Assembly: GCA_037039925.1 (NCBI GenBank)
Contig: JAXRKP010000433.1
Span: 245,927 to 309,926 of the forward strand
Length of the DNA stretch: 64,000 nt
Direction of reading: 5' to 3'
Origin: Doris montereyensis
Taxonomy: Eukaryota; Mollusca; Gastropoda; Nudibranchia; Dorididae
Position numbers and translations under genes: made by a program. Of this stretch, positions 34,200 to 58,215 are shown in pieces; position 1 is the first letter of the stretch, and every line of letters begins with the position of its first letter. The notes beneath the pieces are model-generated. The model was given only the letters and a program-made list of their open reading frames with translations, searched no databases and was not told the DNA's origin.

Positions 34200-34560
34200 G
34201 GACACAGAATTGGATCACATCAGCAACGAAGAAGTGTAGAGAAGAGTGCTGCAAGTGCAATACGCTGATCAATATGTAGATCTGCTGGTGGTAGTGAAGA
34301 AAAGGAAGCTTACTTGCTATGGCCATATTACAAAATCGAATGGTCTTTCAGTCAGCTTGCCAAGCTTATCTTACAAAACAAGGCACCGTGGAGTAAACAC
34401 GAAGATTAAGTAAGAAGAGGAAGGCAGAGACCTTGGCTCACGATCGAGAAAAAAATTTGGAACAGACTACATACTTACGCTAGTGCGACAGTTCATTGTG
34501 CAGCACCCCGACGACCCTGAAGTGAAGGGTTACGGGATTGGTAAGAGTAAGAGTAAGACG
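34200..34560 (+). mobile_element. 3' end of a third LINE family
   Basis: Broken frames give EVLLVVVKKRKL-type sequence: LLVVVKKRKLTCYGHITKSN and, further on, VQHPDDPEVKGYGIG before a (GGTAAGA)n-like tail. The LLxxVKKRKLxxYGHIxxS motif is the conserved C terminus of a widespread animal LINE group. Its wording differs from copies A-E (LRWFGHVNRM). Only the tail is present. Confidence 0.65.
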
Positions 34561-34834
34561 GAAAAAGAATAGCATCATGTAACGCTCGATCAGATTTTTA
34601 TTTTTATGCTGCAACGAACAATCTAAAAAAATTGCATATCGGGTGAAATGAAAATAAGGTGTAGAGTGGCACGGGCACATTCATTCTCATTGACTCGAGA
34701 GGTTTTAGTTTCATTTATATTATAAGCTATACATGTATGTATCTATACACAAAAGGGTAAAAAACGAAACGCTATGATTTTTACATTTTAGGAACCGACA
34801 CGAATTGTTTAAGACACATTTGATTAAAAACAAT

Positions 34835-36515
34835 AACTAAACGCACAAAATAGAAGAGCTAAATAAACCAATCGTAAAAAGATATACCAATGTAGGATAA
34901 AAAGATTTATCAGTGAAAGGCAGATGGCTCTGAATGATAGTATTGATAATAGAAGAAAAGTGGCAAATGTATATATAAAGAAACACTCCTCAGTTATACT
35001 GATGAAGTGGTCTGTGGCAGGAAACAAATTAAAGGAGAAAGGAAAAGAACAGCATGGTGGAATGAGAATGTCAAGACCAAAAACCAAAGAAAAGAAGGAT
35101 GCCTGGAAGAAATATTTACAAAGAGACCAGAGGATAGGATTGATAGATTACGTGAGTAAAAGAACTATCACCAAAGAAGAAGTGAGGAAAGCAAAACAGG
35201 AACAATGGGAAAAGTTTGGACAGAGACTTCAAGAAAACTATCAAGGAAATAAAAGCTGTCCTTGGGAGCAATGAAGAGTGTAGAAAGACCAAAGCATGCC
35301 CAATACGACAAATTAAGAACGCCAAAGGAGGCATAATAAAAGAAGACAGCAAAATCATGGAAGCATGAAGAAATCATTTTCAATAATTACATACTCTTTC
35401 CAGAACATATGAAACAAGGCGTACAGATCAATTAGTAAGAGTAACAAGTAATCTAGATGAGATAGCTGAAGATGTAGATATCTGAATGGAAGAAAAGATT
35501 AGAGGATCAGATTGAAGAGCATCAGAGTGGATTTAGATCAGGAAGAAGTGTACAAGACCACATATTTACAATTAGACAAATAATAGAAAAATTAATTGAG
35601 AGAAAAGGCACTGTGACTGTGAGGAGGGACGAACTATGGCATTCCTTAAAGAACACAATGTAGAGCAAAATTTCATAGAAGCCATTAAAAGTTTTTACAA
35701 TAACAATAAACCAACATGTGCAGTGAGAGTAGCTGGAAGCATATCTGAAGAATTTGATGTAGATATAGGAGTAAGATGGGGCTGTATCCTAAATCCTCTT
35801 TTATTTATCACATTTATGGATTCAGTTGCTTAGGCATCCTCAAAAATGAATGTAGGTATGTGGGAGCTCAAACCAGTAAATGTAGCCATGCTTTCATTTG
35901 CTGATGATTTAGTTACTCTTGGAAAATCCTTTCACTCGAATATCAACATGATTAATAATAAACTAAATAAAACTAAAAGAGGAATGAGGGTAAATGCCAA
36001 GAAAATTAAAACAAAGTAACTAGGGAAAGCAGGGAAGCTAAAACACAATTTTTTTTAATTGGCCAGGGAGAATTTAGAACAAGTTCAAAGTTACGATTAC
36101 TAGGAGTAATGATTAACTCAGAGGGAAAACTAAGAGAAGAAATCAGCCAGAGAATCCAAAAGGCAATGACAATATAACCATCTAGGAAAGGCATTTAAAG
36201 GTGAACAAGAATTGTCAACAAAAGCCAAAATGGCAGTAAGGCAATGAAATGTGGACCTTAGACAGTAGGAAATACAGTAGAGTACAAGCAGCTGAAATTA
36301 ATTATCTAAGAAGAGTATTAGGAAAACTAAAAGAGACCAAATCAGAAGCACAACAATAAGAGATCAAACCAAAGCAGATAGCATAAAAACTAAGATAGAA
36401 ATAAATCAATTGAGATGGTTTGAGCCTGTAAACAGAATGAATGACAATAGAATATAGCTAAATCAGTATACAGTGCTAAAGCAAGGTAAAAGACCAAAGG
36501 AATGCCGGGATTATA
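34835..36515 (+). mobile_element. LINE copy E, internally deleted
   Basis: Same family as A, B and D but on the plus strand. Pieces in order: WWNENVKTKTK-type linker (KEKKDAWKKYLQRDQR), HQSGFRSGRSVQDH, AFLKEHNVEQNFIEAIKSFY, EEFDVDIGVRWGCILNPLLF, LSFADDLVTLGKS, and the tail WTLDSRKYSRVQAAE. Large parts of the RT are deleted (around 35480) and frames are broken. No leader or endonuclease. Confidence 0.88.
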
Positions 36516-36549
36516 ATTTGAAATAATACATACATGCCAGAATCTTTTG

Positions 36550-37930
36550 TTCAGGTAAACTTATCATCACAGAATAAACTTTCATCAATTTATGAACATT
36601 CATTCTACCATACATTACATACATACGTCACCACAACATTTGCAAATTGAAAGAAGACTCCCCCTGCAATTGCCTTTATCAATACTACAAAAGCCATTTT
36701 ATTCACAAGACAATCATGGCATTTTCATTGTAGGAGTAACAGGCAAAATCTTGCTACCATCAAACAATTTGAGCAAGTATGCCACAAAATAAGAGAAGCA
36801 AGTTGACTCTTTGGGGATGCAGTCAGTCAAAAAAAGAAAGTATAGATATGGAAGGACATGAGAAATATTCAGTGGTGATTTCAAATGCATGCAATGGTAG
36901 ATGAAATAAAGGAGATGAAGTAACAATTATTGTCATTGAAGGAACAATAAAAAATATAAACAGATGTAGGCACACACACACACACATACAATCATGTGCA
37001 CACAATCAAATACATCAGTTAAGATTAAACAAGAACATTTTATGAAAGAAGGTGGAAGCAAAAGGCTGGTGGACATCATGTTTATACATTGTTTTATATC
37101 ATTACAATTTTCTTTAATGCCAATTCTCTTGCACACAAAAGTACTTCACAAGATACATGTACCTACATAAATGTCAAATTTAATTACTAAAAAATTAAAA
37201 CATTTCCATTTTGAAATATTTTCTTGAGAGAATTTTCTTGTTTTTAATGTGAGAAGAGAAGTGTGGGAATAAACATCAATATAAACAAAAAAGTCTGATA
37301 AAAAGAAAGAAATGGAAAACATTTTCTTAAAAAACATATTTCTATAGCTGTTTCGATACCATAATCATCATAAATTGCAACTTGACTTTTTAAAAATTAA
37401 AGTATTATCACAATGCTTTACTTTTCTGTGTAAAAATCTGTATAAAAGGCATCATTTATTGATACAAGTACAACCATTCATATGCTTTATGATATAAACT
37501 TCGACCCAGTACTTGTAATTTATTTTAGGCCATTACTATTTTCATTTACACTAGTTGACTGTACACGTGGAGGCATGAGATTTTATGTTTTAAAATTTTT
37601 ATGACATCAAACAGAACAATTTGTGCTTTTAAAATGGTCACATATCAAGATGCTTCACTCATTTATCTTGATGACACAGACACTGACAGATCATTTTTCT
37701 TTGTACAGCCCTGTTCATACGAAAACATGCATGTATTTAAACATTATGTCATTTAATTGGAAATTTATTGTGCTAATGCTTCTGAAGTTCTGTTTAAACA
37801 TTTAAGTCATTTTGCAATCCTGAACCGACTGTTTCGAACAGTTGCTGATTGTATAATTTCAATATTATTATAATTTTAAAAAAGCTGCATACTTGTGGTG
37901 CAAATTGGATCCTTACTTACAATCTGCATG
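36550..37930. other. Unassigned AT-rich stretch
   Basis: No exon, RNA gene or known repeat was recognised on either strand. Confidence 0.4.
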
Positions 37931-37934
37931 TTTA

Positions 37935-38065
37935 AGTGCTAGATGCTCCCAAGGGAGTCGGAGAAGGACTTAGAATAAAATGGCCTGATGGGGGAAGGGG
38001 GTAATGATATTGTCTGTGAGCCTGCACTTGTGCGTGGGGATACAGACTATAAATATCTTTTATCT
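37935..38065. repeat. Dispersed repeat, partner at 41020-41147
   Basis: AAATGGCCTGATGGGGGAAG, CTGTGAGCCTGCACTTGT and GGGGATACAGACTATAAAT recur in the same order 3.1 kb away. Probably the tail part of a SINE. Confidence 0.75.
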
Positions 38066-41019
38066 TAAAGTGATAGGAAGGAGAGCAAACTTCCTTCATG
38101 TTTTCCAGCCCTGGAGGCTTAATTAATGAGCCAAAATGTACCCATGGATATCCACACAGAATGCTGGTCTCTTGTACTTGCAGATTTCACCTCCAGGCTA
38201 CAGATGGTACACAATGGTACCTCAGTGGAAAGATGAAAAACTTGTTAAGCATCTTTACAACCGAGAGCACAAACATCAGGCCTAAGCGAAACCAATGTTT
38301 TAACTCACACATGAGCGTGATTGTCTACATCAAAAACCGACTTATAGGCAATAGTTTAGCACAATAATTGATTGCCACATGATTGAGAGCATACTCTGAT
38401 ATCAATGACTTATAAATAGATATGTGCCACTCAACTCTTGCTCTCAATTCAAGCTACTTTTATGCCAATTCCTGGTGGCTTAGAAGAGTCCACAAAAAAT
38501 ACACATGTATCTTATGCATTTATGTAATCATCAGGCAGCATAGGATCTTTCACCACATAGATCTGACAAGCACACAAACTGTTACATGCATATATAAGAG
38601 AACGTTCCAAGTTTCTCTCTTCCTTTTCCAACAAAACTAGGAAAATTCAGTCATCTTGGACAAGGAGGATGGCTCTTAGTACTCTTTCTTACCTAATAAA
38701 TACATAAATCCCAGTTCTTCAGCACCAGTGACCAGTACATTTCCCATTTTACCATGATACCAGTCTTCTTTCTCCCTAACTCAAATTTGGCAAAAGTGTA
38801 AAATCTCTCCAATATTTAAAATAATTTTGTTCAAAGTCAAGAAGACATCCTACCCCCCCTCCTCCAACCATTCCCAGAATAACAGAACCTAAGTGTGTTC
38901 CATGGTAAATGAATAAAATTCAAAACAAGTGTATAAATATCAATGGGGGCCTTAAAAACTGCTAAATCGTTCACCTTAGCTAGTTGAAATGGATGTGTTG
39001 CAAAGCAGAAAGTAGAAAGAGAAAAGAATGTATAAAATGCTTATGATATGAGATTCAGCATAACTTTATGATCCTGATTAAGGCATCACAAGGGTAACAT
39101 TGATGTTGTATGTAATATTTATCATGTTGTCGAAAAAATTAAATAAAATGTTGTAATTAGCAAATCCCTAGCTTAATGATTATTGAATAGGGTTGAATGA
39201 TTGGATCACTTACATAAGCTGAAAATTTTGCAGTAATGAAAATGAAATATCACAACACACTTAAGATGTCTTGATCACTACCTAAAAATAACATCATCCA
39301 TGGCAAGAGCAAATGTACAGTAAATGTCACGACATTTTAAACTTTCAATTGAAAAGCAGAGAATTCTTCAAAGTATATAGTCAAGTGTCATGAAAAGCAT
39401 TCATTCATAGCTGTTGACAAACTCTTGGTAGAATCATCACTTAGGGATAGGTAAGTTTTGTCTTACGAATGCATGCAAGCCTAAAGGAACATGAGAGGAA
39501 AAAACCCACATCAACTTCATATTTCATTTTGGCAATCAAACTAAAAGAACAATCATCTAAACCGATTTCATTTCCATCGATGTTGTCTCTGTCACGACAT
39601 TAGCTGGCAGCTTATATCAATACTTAAATCACTTTTAACAATCAAGCAGATTCAGATGTTGCCTGATTGAGCTGGGACCAGTGTCTTCAACCTTTCATAA
39701 ATTCAAATTTTTAAAGCAATCTGGACATACATCAATCATATCATCTATCTAAAATGTCGTCTCATTCTACAAATTGTGTTTAGTGTGTAGACTTTCATTT
39801 CATACGAAAAATCTTATGAGTGTATTTACTTCACAATGAGACCTATAAAGTTGTGCGTTAGCCCTTGGGCAAACTGGTATGTTGTCTGGGATGACGCAGT
39901 CTTACTTGAAGGGCTGGGAACCCAAAAAAAAACATAATTGGAATCAGCTCTATGGCATACTTCTTACACACCAATTCATTTACAATGCGCTTTTTAAACA
40001 CATTTAAAAAATGGCAACCAAGACATGTGTGAGAACACGCTAGAAAAAAACATTTAAAAGTTTCCAGCTGTGTTTTTAAATGCATTTAGTAAATTCATGT
40101 GACAAAATTAAGAAGGAAAAAAACAAAACATTTATAAATGAATACCGGGTATCTATAGATTAGAAATCATCTCAGTCAAAATATCAATTTGGAGAGTAAT
40201 GTACCCTATGGAAGGGTTGATGCATGTTGCAATTATTAACATATTGCAATTTTAAAAAATGAGGAAAATGCATTACAGTATTGTATTACATGTAAATAGG
40301 GAAAATGGTAATAACATATCTTCAGTTCATCCATTTTCAGAGGCATGGTGTGTTACATATGGAATTTCATTGATAAAGGCCACAAACTCATTACAAAATG
40401 CACAGAACGCATTTTGATTTCATATTGAGACAAACAGTAAAACACAGTCTGTCATATACAGTTTCGTTGAAAAAAATCTTTTTTTGATGATGAGTTTTCC
40501 AAATTTCTTTGTTTTTCAATTAGAAGATGGAAGCCATTAATTAAAAAAATAATAATTTCAAATTGCAAAATTGTTGAATAGCTCAGCTCATCTGGTTTAG
40601 TGTAAAAGAAAAAAACCTAACTGGTGCAATATTCTCAGACTTTGGAGGGTGCTGCAATAATATAGGGAATGAATTTGGATTGTTTTAACACAGGGAGAGG
40701 ACAGCAAATTACCTCACTCAAAGCGTATAGAATCCCTGGCCATCACCTTCCTAGAACCTGATTGTTATTATAACATGGGATGACAGCCCAAATTGGCTGG
40801 GATTCTAAACTGTGCAAGATAGTAACGGCATTTGGAGCATTTCTATGCCTTGAAGGCCAATTGAGCTTTGACGTTCATCTCGATATCTGATGTATTATTT
40901 TCACACCATTGTACTTTTAGGAAAGGTATCCCACTCTATTTTCCTCACAACTCATTATATGCATGAGTACCCAGCTATAGGTAGAGAAAGAACTTGTCAG
41001 AATGTTAGTGCAAAAGCCT
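38066..41019. other. Unassigned AT-rich stretch
   Basis: No exon was recognised. There is no obvious TIR or tandem array. Confidence 0.4.
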
Positions 41020-41147
41020 AACAGGCTTGTATACTGTATGCTCCTGGGATTGAGGAGGACTTCAAATGAAATGGCCTGCTAGGGGATAAATGATGTCCAA
41101 TCTGTGAGCCTGCACTTGTCTTGGGGATACAGACTATAAATCCATCT
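41020..41147. repeat. Dispersed repeat, partner at 37935-38065
   Basis: It carries the same blocks as the partner, with AAATGGCCTGCTAGGGGATA. The satellite begins directly after it. Confidence 0.75.
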
Positions 41148-41149
41148 TT

Positions 41150-42457
41150 TGCTTTTTATTTAATACAAAGCTTTGATCTTGATACCCGATGTATTTAATA
41201 CAAAGCTTTGACGTTCATCTTGATACCCGATGTATTTAATGCAAAGCTTTGACGTTCATCTTGATACCCCGTGTATTTAATACAAAGCTTTGACGTTCAT
41301 CTTGATACCCGATGTATTTAATACAAAGCTTTGGCGTTCATCTTGATACCCGTGTATTTAATACAAAGCTTTGGCGTTCATCTTGATACCCGTGTATTTA
41401 ATACAAAGCTTTGACGTTCATCTTGATACCCGTGTATTTAATACAAAGCTTTGACGTTCATCTTGATACCCCGTGTATTTAATACAAAGCTTTGACGTTC
41501 ATCTTGATACCCGTGTATTTAATGCAAAGCTTTGATGTTCATCTTGATACCAGATATATTTAATACAAAGCTTTGATGTTCATCTTGATACCCGGTGTAT
41601 TTAATACAAAGCTTTGACGTTCATCTTCATACCAGATGTATTTAATACAAAGCTTTGACATTCATCTTGATACCCGATGTATTTAATACAAAGCTTTGAT
41701 GTTCATCTTGATACCCGATGTATTTAATACAAAGCTTTGACATTCATCTTGATACCCGATGTATTTAATACAAAGCTTTGATGTTCATCTTGATACTAGA
41801 TGTATTTAATACAAAGCTTTGACGTTCATCTTGATACCAGATGTATTTAATGAAGCTTTGATGTTCATCTTCATACCCGATGTATTAAAAACAAAGCTTT
41901 GGCGTTCATCTTGATACCGATGTATTTAATGCAAAGCTTTGATGTTCATCTTGATACTAGATGTATTTAATACAAAGCTTTGATGTTCATCTTGATACCC
42001 GATGTATTTAATACAAAGCTTTGATGTTCATCTTGATACCCGATGTATTTAATGCAAAGCTTTGATGTACATCTTGATACCCCGTGTATTTAATACAAAG
42101 CTTTGATGTTCATCTTGATACCTGATGTGTTTAATGCAAAGCTTTGATGTTCATCTTGATACCCGATGTATTTAATACAAAGCTTTGGCGTTCATCTTGA
42201 TACCCGATGTATTTAATGCAAAGCTTTGATGTTCATCTTGATACCCAATGTATTTAATGCAAAGCTTTGATGTACATCTTGATACCCGTGTATTTAATAC
42301 AAAGCTTTGGCGTTCATCTTGATACCCGATGTATTTAATGCAAAGCTTTGATGTTCATCTTGATACCTGATGTGTTTAATGAAAGCTTTGACGTTTATCT
42401 TGATACGCGATGTATTTAATGCAAAGCTTTGACGTTCATCTTGTTACCCGATGTATC
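41150..42457. repeat. Satellite array, 41-bp unit, about 32 copies
   Basis: The unit is AAAGCTTTGACGTTCATCTT followed by GATACCCGATGTATTTAATAC, with 38-42-bp variants. Common changes are GACG/GATG/GGCG after CTTT and CCGATG/CCGTG/CTAGATG. The core CAAAGCTTTG is itself palindromic. The array is cut at its right end by a mariner element and one unit continues beyond it. Confidence 0.95.
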
Positions 42458-42459
42458 TA

Positions 42460-43369
42460 TGAGGTTCACTTCGTAAGTAAGTTTCCTATGTCCATAAAAT
42501 GTGTGTTGCTACCTATAGCCATGAAGCTTAGCATATATGTATATCAATCCTTTACATATTCCACTTTGTATCAAAATATTGCTCGGCCATTAAATTGAAT
42601 GACGCAGCGATTTTAGGTGCCACTTGCTTAGAGTACAATGGCCAGCAAAACAAAGTCTTAGGATCAAAAGGATGCTAAAGTCAGATTCTTGATGGATTTT
42701 CTCCATAGATTCCAGACAGGAAAATAGATTTTTAGATAAAATAAATCATGACTGGAGATGAAACCTGGGTTTACTCTTGGGATTCCAAGACAAAAAACTG
42801 CAGAATGGAGAGACTTTGATGACCCGCATCCGGAGAAAGCATGTTAAAACAAGGATCATTGAAGGTCATGCCCATGGTTTTCTTTGACACCAAAGGGATA
42901 ATTTTGCTATTGCCTGTCCCAACAGTTCTATAGAATGGTCCTACATCTGCTGGAATCTGAGTTGTGTTCCACCACGACAATACTCCCGTCCCGAAAGCCA
43001 GGTAGTGACGTAATTTTGGGACTGTTACACCTGGAAAATGTTGGAGCATGACCACTATTCCCCTGATCTGGCTTCCTGTGACTTCCATCTTTTTCCCAAG
43101 ATGAAGGAACACTTTCGTAGGCAAAGATTTCAATCAGAAGGAGACATTAAACTTGCCACAAAGGAGACGATCTGGTAGTGCCTGGACAAAGTCACTTACA
43201 TCACAGCATTTGACAGTTGATTATGGTGAATACCAAAGTGCATTGCTAACGGCGGTAGTTATGTTCAATAGAGCATAAGATAAAGGTATGTAGTGCCAAA
43301 TTACATATCATTTGTTCAAATAATTTTAATGTTATGAGTGTAGGAAACTTACTTATGGAATGGCTCTCA
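42460..43369 (+). mobile_element. mariner element inserted in the satellite
   Basis: The ends TGAGGTTCACTTCGTAAGTA (left) and, in reverse complement, TGAGAGCCATTCCATAAGTA (right) are TIRs of about 30 bp that continue AGTTTCCTA on both sides. TA at 42458-42459 and 43370-43371 are the target duplication. Joining the flanks restores a normal satellite unit (GTATcTAATACAAAG). Length 910 bp, shorter than the usual 1.3 kb for active mariners. Confidence 0.92.
42640..43219 (+). pseudogene. mariner transposase remnant
   Basis: Broken frames give ITGDETWVYSWDSKTK (first catalytic Asp), FHHDNTPV (second, in the HDN motif), and HYSPDLASCDFHLFPKMKEH (third, mariner-type) with RQRFQSEGDIK. There are stops and frame changes between these blocks, and the N-terminal HTH part is almost gone. 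It cannot be functional. Confidence 0.88.
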
Positions 43370-43371
43370 TA

Positions 43372-43424
43372 ATACAAAGCTTTGACATTCATCTTGATAC
43401 CTGATATATTTAATACAAATCCTC
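43372..43424. repeat. Displaced last unit of the satellite
   Basis: ATACAAAGCTTTGACATTCA, TCTTGATACCTGATA and TATTTAATACAAAT are one unit of the 41-bp satellite, separated from the array by the mariner element. Confidence 0.93.
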
Positions 43425-43664
43425 CAATTGTCAAAATAATTGAGCCGCAGGATTTTGTAACCAACCTTCAGCCAACTGAGGCTTTTTAAGTGTGATGATT
43501 GCGTTTTCTAAGGCTCCATGTAAGCTCAAGACGACCCCTCCCCATTATTGACGAAGAAAGAAAAAAAAAGAAAGACAAAATAAACAACTTACCCACGCTA
43601 AATCTAAAGGAGGAGAAACAACATCCCATCAAAATGTAGATATTGTTTTTAACTCACAAAAAAG

Positions 43665-43810
43665 TTTGCTTGCATGTTTCATTAAAATTTACCCAGTCCA
43701 CCATATGCAGTGATCTCAGGATGAATCAAGAGGAAACAGAAAGATGGAAGTTAAGTGAAAGGAAAGAAATAGGACCTACCAGTAGAACCCACCAACAGCC
43801 CACTCCCCCA
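43665..43810. repeat. SINE-like dispersed repeat, copy 4
   Basis: CATTAAAATTTACCCAGTCC, ATGCAGTGATCTCAGGATGA, AGGAAACAGAAAGATGGAAG and AGGACCTACCAGTAGAACCC are in the family order. Confidence 0.75.
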
Positions 43811-43854
43811 AAAGACCCTAAAGAGGAGTAATGATTCATGGCATCTGGCTTCTT

Positions 43855-43935
43855 TCATGAAATTTACCTCATCCAGCATATGCGGTGATCTCAGGGTGAG
43901 TTCACAGGAGACCGCAAGATGAAAGATGAGTGATT
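43855..43935. repeat. SINE-like dispersed repeat, copy 5 (partial)
   Basis: ATGAAATTTACCTCATCCAG, GCGGTGATCTCAGGGTGAGT and GCAAGATGAAAGATGAGTG match the family. The last third is missing. Confidence 0.7.
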
Positions 43936-46900
43936 GAATAAAGGTTAAAACAACATTATTCAATTGACTAATCATAAAGACTCACTTTGGCAAATAATGT
44001 GACTAATGTAAACATTTGTATAAATACAAAGACAGGGTAAGAGCGAAAACGAAGAAAAAACAAACACATAAAAACAAATAACCAATATAAAGAGAAAAAC
44101 TACTGTTACACATGCACTCATGAACAAGCAACAGCTTTTTGTTTCTAAAAAGGATCATCATTTTTATCTGCATTAAGTACATATCTCACCCTGATCCTTT
44201 CAAATTTAAATTGAGAAAGACTAGAAGTACATAAGAAAAAGACTTGCTTGATCCACTGAAAGCCAAAATAACGTTTAATACATAAGAACAAAGCAACAAT
44301 ACATTCTGTATTCACACATATGACACATTCAGAGACTAATCAAATATGACAAACAAATTTAAATTCCATTATTTTCTCATTACATTGTCGTCATGTCAGT
44401 TATATTTTCTCCATACATGTACATATCATTTAAAAATAAGTAACAAACATGTTCAAACAATAAAATAATAATACTTTCTTCCTCTATATACACAATTATA
44501 AATAGTGCCCTCTGACTAAGAACACAGCAAACGACTGTACCTTAAAAAAATTGTCAAATCAGACCACATTTTCCAGTTCATCCAATAAACTGCCAGGGAT
44601 CAATCCAAACAAGTTGAATATAATGGGGGAAATAGCATGTTCTGAAGCACATAATAATCAACAAACAGATCAAATTTGCTACTTACAACCTTTAGAGAAA
44701 ACCTACATACACATACAGACCCTGAAACAAAACAACCCCCACCCCTACAATGAAACAAAATTCACAGAAAAGAAAGTCTTACCTTCAGGAAAGACATCTA
44801 TCTCTCTCTTATAAAGTCCAGATTTAAAAACATTCTTGATAAAAACAATTGTTACATATGAGCATTATTTGAAAAACAGTATGGAACTGACGTTGGTATG
44901 ACTTTATGGCAATGTCTTGCTAGGAGAATGATAATAAAGGAAAGATAAACTTACATATGACATGTCTGAAGGGAAGCCAAGTTGAAAAACAAAACAATAG
45001 AAAAACCAAGCATAATTTTTTGTTCATGCTATTGCTAATATATGCAAATATATTTGAAAATCAAAAGGAAACCAAGCACATTCCCTTTATTCACAAATCC
45101 TCCTAGAGGAAGAAACAGGAACTAGCCTACAATTTTAAGATAACTAAATTATAATTTTTCAGTATCTAAATTTATCTACAGCTCCCTCCCCCCCGAAAAA
45201 GTATAGAAAAGATAATATAGAACATGAAAAATTCAAATACCCCCCCCCCCCCAAACCAACAAAAAAAAAACCCAAACAAACAAAAATGTCAATTCAGCAT
45301 ATGGTGAAAGGTATTTATATATTTGACTCAATTTTAAAAGCTGACGATGAAAGACATTTACTTAAGATGTCAATGATTACTACGACTAGAGAGGTTTTAA
45401 AAGCAAATTATGTTCCACACATACACACCTCAAATTCCAAACTATGTGTTAAACAAGAGACAGTTAAGGGGGCCAATTTTTCCTCCTGAAAGATACTTTC
45501 CCCATATTAGTAATTCCAAGAATCATGAACCATTACGGTTTTCTGAATAATCCAAGAAAGACATCTAAGCACAAAGATTGTGCCTTTTGCATAGATGGTG
45601 CGAAATAGAAATATTATGGGGCTCATAGAGTTCTTTTCATCCATTGGTAAAAATTACAAAGAAAGATCAAGGAAGAGATGCCTATATCTGAACTCTTATC
45701 AACACACGCCCATGCTCACTGAGTTAACATACTTTACATGATTCATCCCTGCTTCCCCCTTGGGGGGCTATTCCATTCATAATCAATTCTAACTTCCATG
45801 CTTAACATGTAGCAGGACTGCCAGCTAGGCGTATCATACCAACATTCAGACAATATCCTGATACGCCTACAGAGTTGGATTTTCTTTTCATGCTGGAATC
45901 AAAAGAGGAAAGTAGAACAAAAAATGTCCTCAAGAGTTGAAACATCATGAAAAAAATCATACAAAACATACAGTAGAGATTGCACTGTAGTGTTTCCTAC
46001 TATAAAGCTTGGAGCTTAGATGGTGTCCTCTGAGTGCCACACACTTAAAACTATTTGCTCAAGTTGAAGAACAAAAATCAAAAGAAAGAAAATAAATTTG
46101 TGCAAACCTTTCATTCATTTACTATCAATTTTCTTCTAAGGAGATAACATTTACAGAAACAATACTAAAACAAAAAATATTCTCTATACAGGTTTCTGTT
46201 CAAAATAAAACAGACATATTATTGAATTGAGACATATTATTATCATGAAAAATAATAAAAATGTGTAGCCTATATCAATTAATAGTTCTCTGTCAGTCCA
46301 GATGAATCTCACTCCAATAAAACCTTTTGAGAGTAAATGTGCTTCCTAAAGGCCGGTAAATGCTGTTAAAGATGTACTTCATGAAAAAAGTAATTCCTCT
46401 GATGTTTTACTCCAGAGGAGTCTTCACCATCAATATCGAATGCAAGAGCAAATGGTCCATATTGAATCAGATTGTCACTTAAAATCCATTTCAAACGCTT
46501 CTTTGTGTGTATCAGATGATACAGTCATATCTTGGAAAGCTTGAGTTTTCCAAAATGAATAAAAATCGCCTTGATTAAATCCTTGCAGTTATCTCCACAA
46601 TCCATCTATGAATTCTGTTTGTCTGAAGTACATACACTGTTTGATCAATCACACATCCATTTGTTAAGTTCCTTTCTCTTGTAGCAAGCATTGATCTACT
46701 TGTAGCGAGGGGGAGGGCGCGGGGGAGCAAGAATCTTTCAACACCAATAAATGCAAACCTAGGCATGTTTTTTTTTGTTACTGAAGTCCTCCAGCATTCT
46801 CTAGACAAACTGTTACCATAAATAAGCAAGCCATATTCAATGAAATCCATGCTGAAATTCCTGGAAACCAGTGGTTAACTTCCATGTTTGTGAATAGCAT

Positions 46901-46976
46901 TTGAATACAAAGGGCACAAGATAACGTCCAGGAAAAAGTATGTCTATAGGATATTGTTCTTTTGTTAGTACACATT
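43936..46976. other. GRB2: GRB2 3' flank and probable 3' UTR
   Basis: AT-rich. A possible minus-strand AATAAA lies near 45070, about 1.9 kb beyond the GRB2 stop, but I cannot tell which signal is used. There is a C homopolymer at about 45240-45252. No exon was recognised. Confidence 0.4.
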
Positions 46977-57473
<10,497 letters not shown>

Positions 57474-57904
57474 CTTGGAAATGACTGTCTGTACACACAG
57501 TAATCGCCAACAGAATGTTTTCACGAGCCGAACTAAAATCGGAATGAGAAACGTAATATAAAACAATCTCCTTAGGTGGGTGTATTTCCAATATTGGTCA
57601 CTTGATACACTGAGGCAAAATATGTTTTCAAAACTCTAAAACACAGGGGGGGAAAGTATTAGATCTAGATCTATATTTATTATTGACAGTTCTACGACAG
57701 AATACCCAGAATATTACAGCAATGCGTCAGAATATTGCACTTTTGCAATGCTATTTTCTGCTTCCACTTCCGGTTCATGGCATGATCTGGGATCATTAGC
57801 CTCGGCCCTGGGTGTCTAATTTTAACCTTCACATTCATATAGCCTACGGACAAATCCCGATCCGTTGTGAATTCATATACTCGATGATAAAATTTTGATT
57901 TGAT

Positions 57905-58215
57905 TTTACCCACATCCACAACTAAGGTGATCTCGGGATTTTGGGTAGGTTTTTTAATTTCACTCGGACTGCCCTGTAAACAATCAAGGGATCTTTAGCG
58001 TGCACAAAATGTTGTGATCTGTACACGGGATCTCCTTTTTATCGTCCGTCTCCGATGGGACTAGGTGTCGATCCACCTACCTGGACCGGGGTGGGTGGGG
58101 TGGGGTGGGGGTGGGGGTAGATTTTCATCGAAAAAAAACGAGAAAATGTGTCAACCGTTGGCGGGGCTCGAATCCATTACATTTTGGCTGAGAGGCCGAC
58201 AACTTGACTCTGGAC
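57905..58215 (-). repeat. SINE with tRNA-like head
   Basis: On the minus strand AGTCCAGAGTCAAGTTGTCG and GGATTCGAGCCCC form A- and B-box-like elements. They are followed by ACCTAGTCCCATCGG, GCACGCTAAAGATCCCTTGA, and an end with ATCCCGAGATCACC and GGTAAAAT. The last block is the reverse complement of the GGTGATCTC...ATTTACC core of the 6225/43665 family, which links that family to a SINE. Confidence 0.7.
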
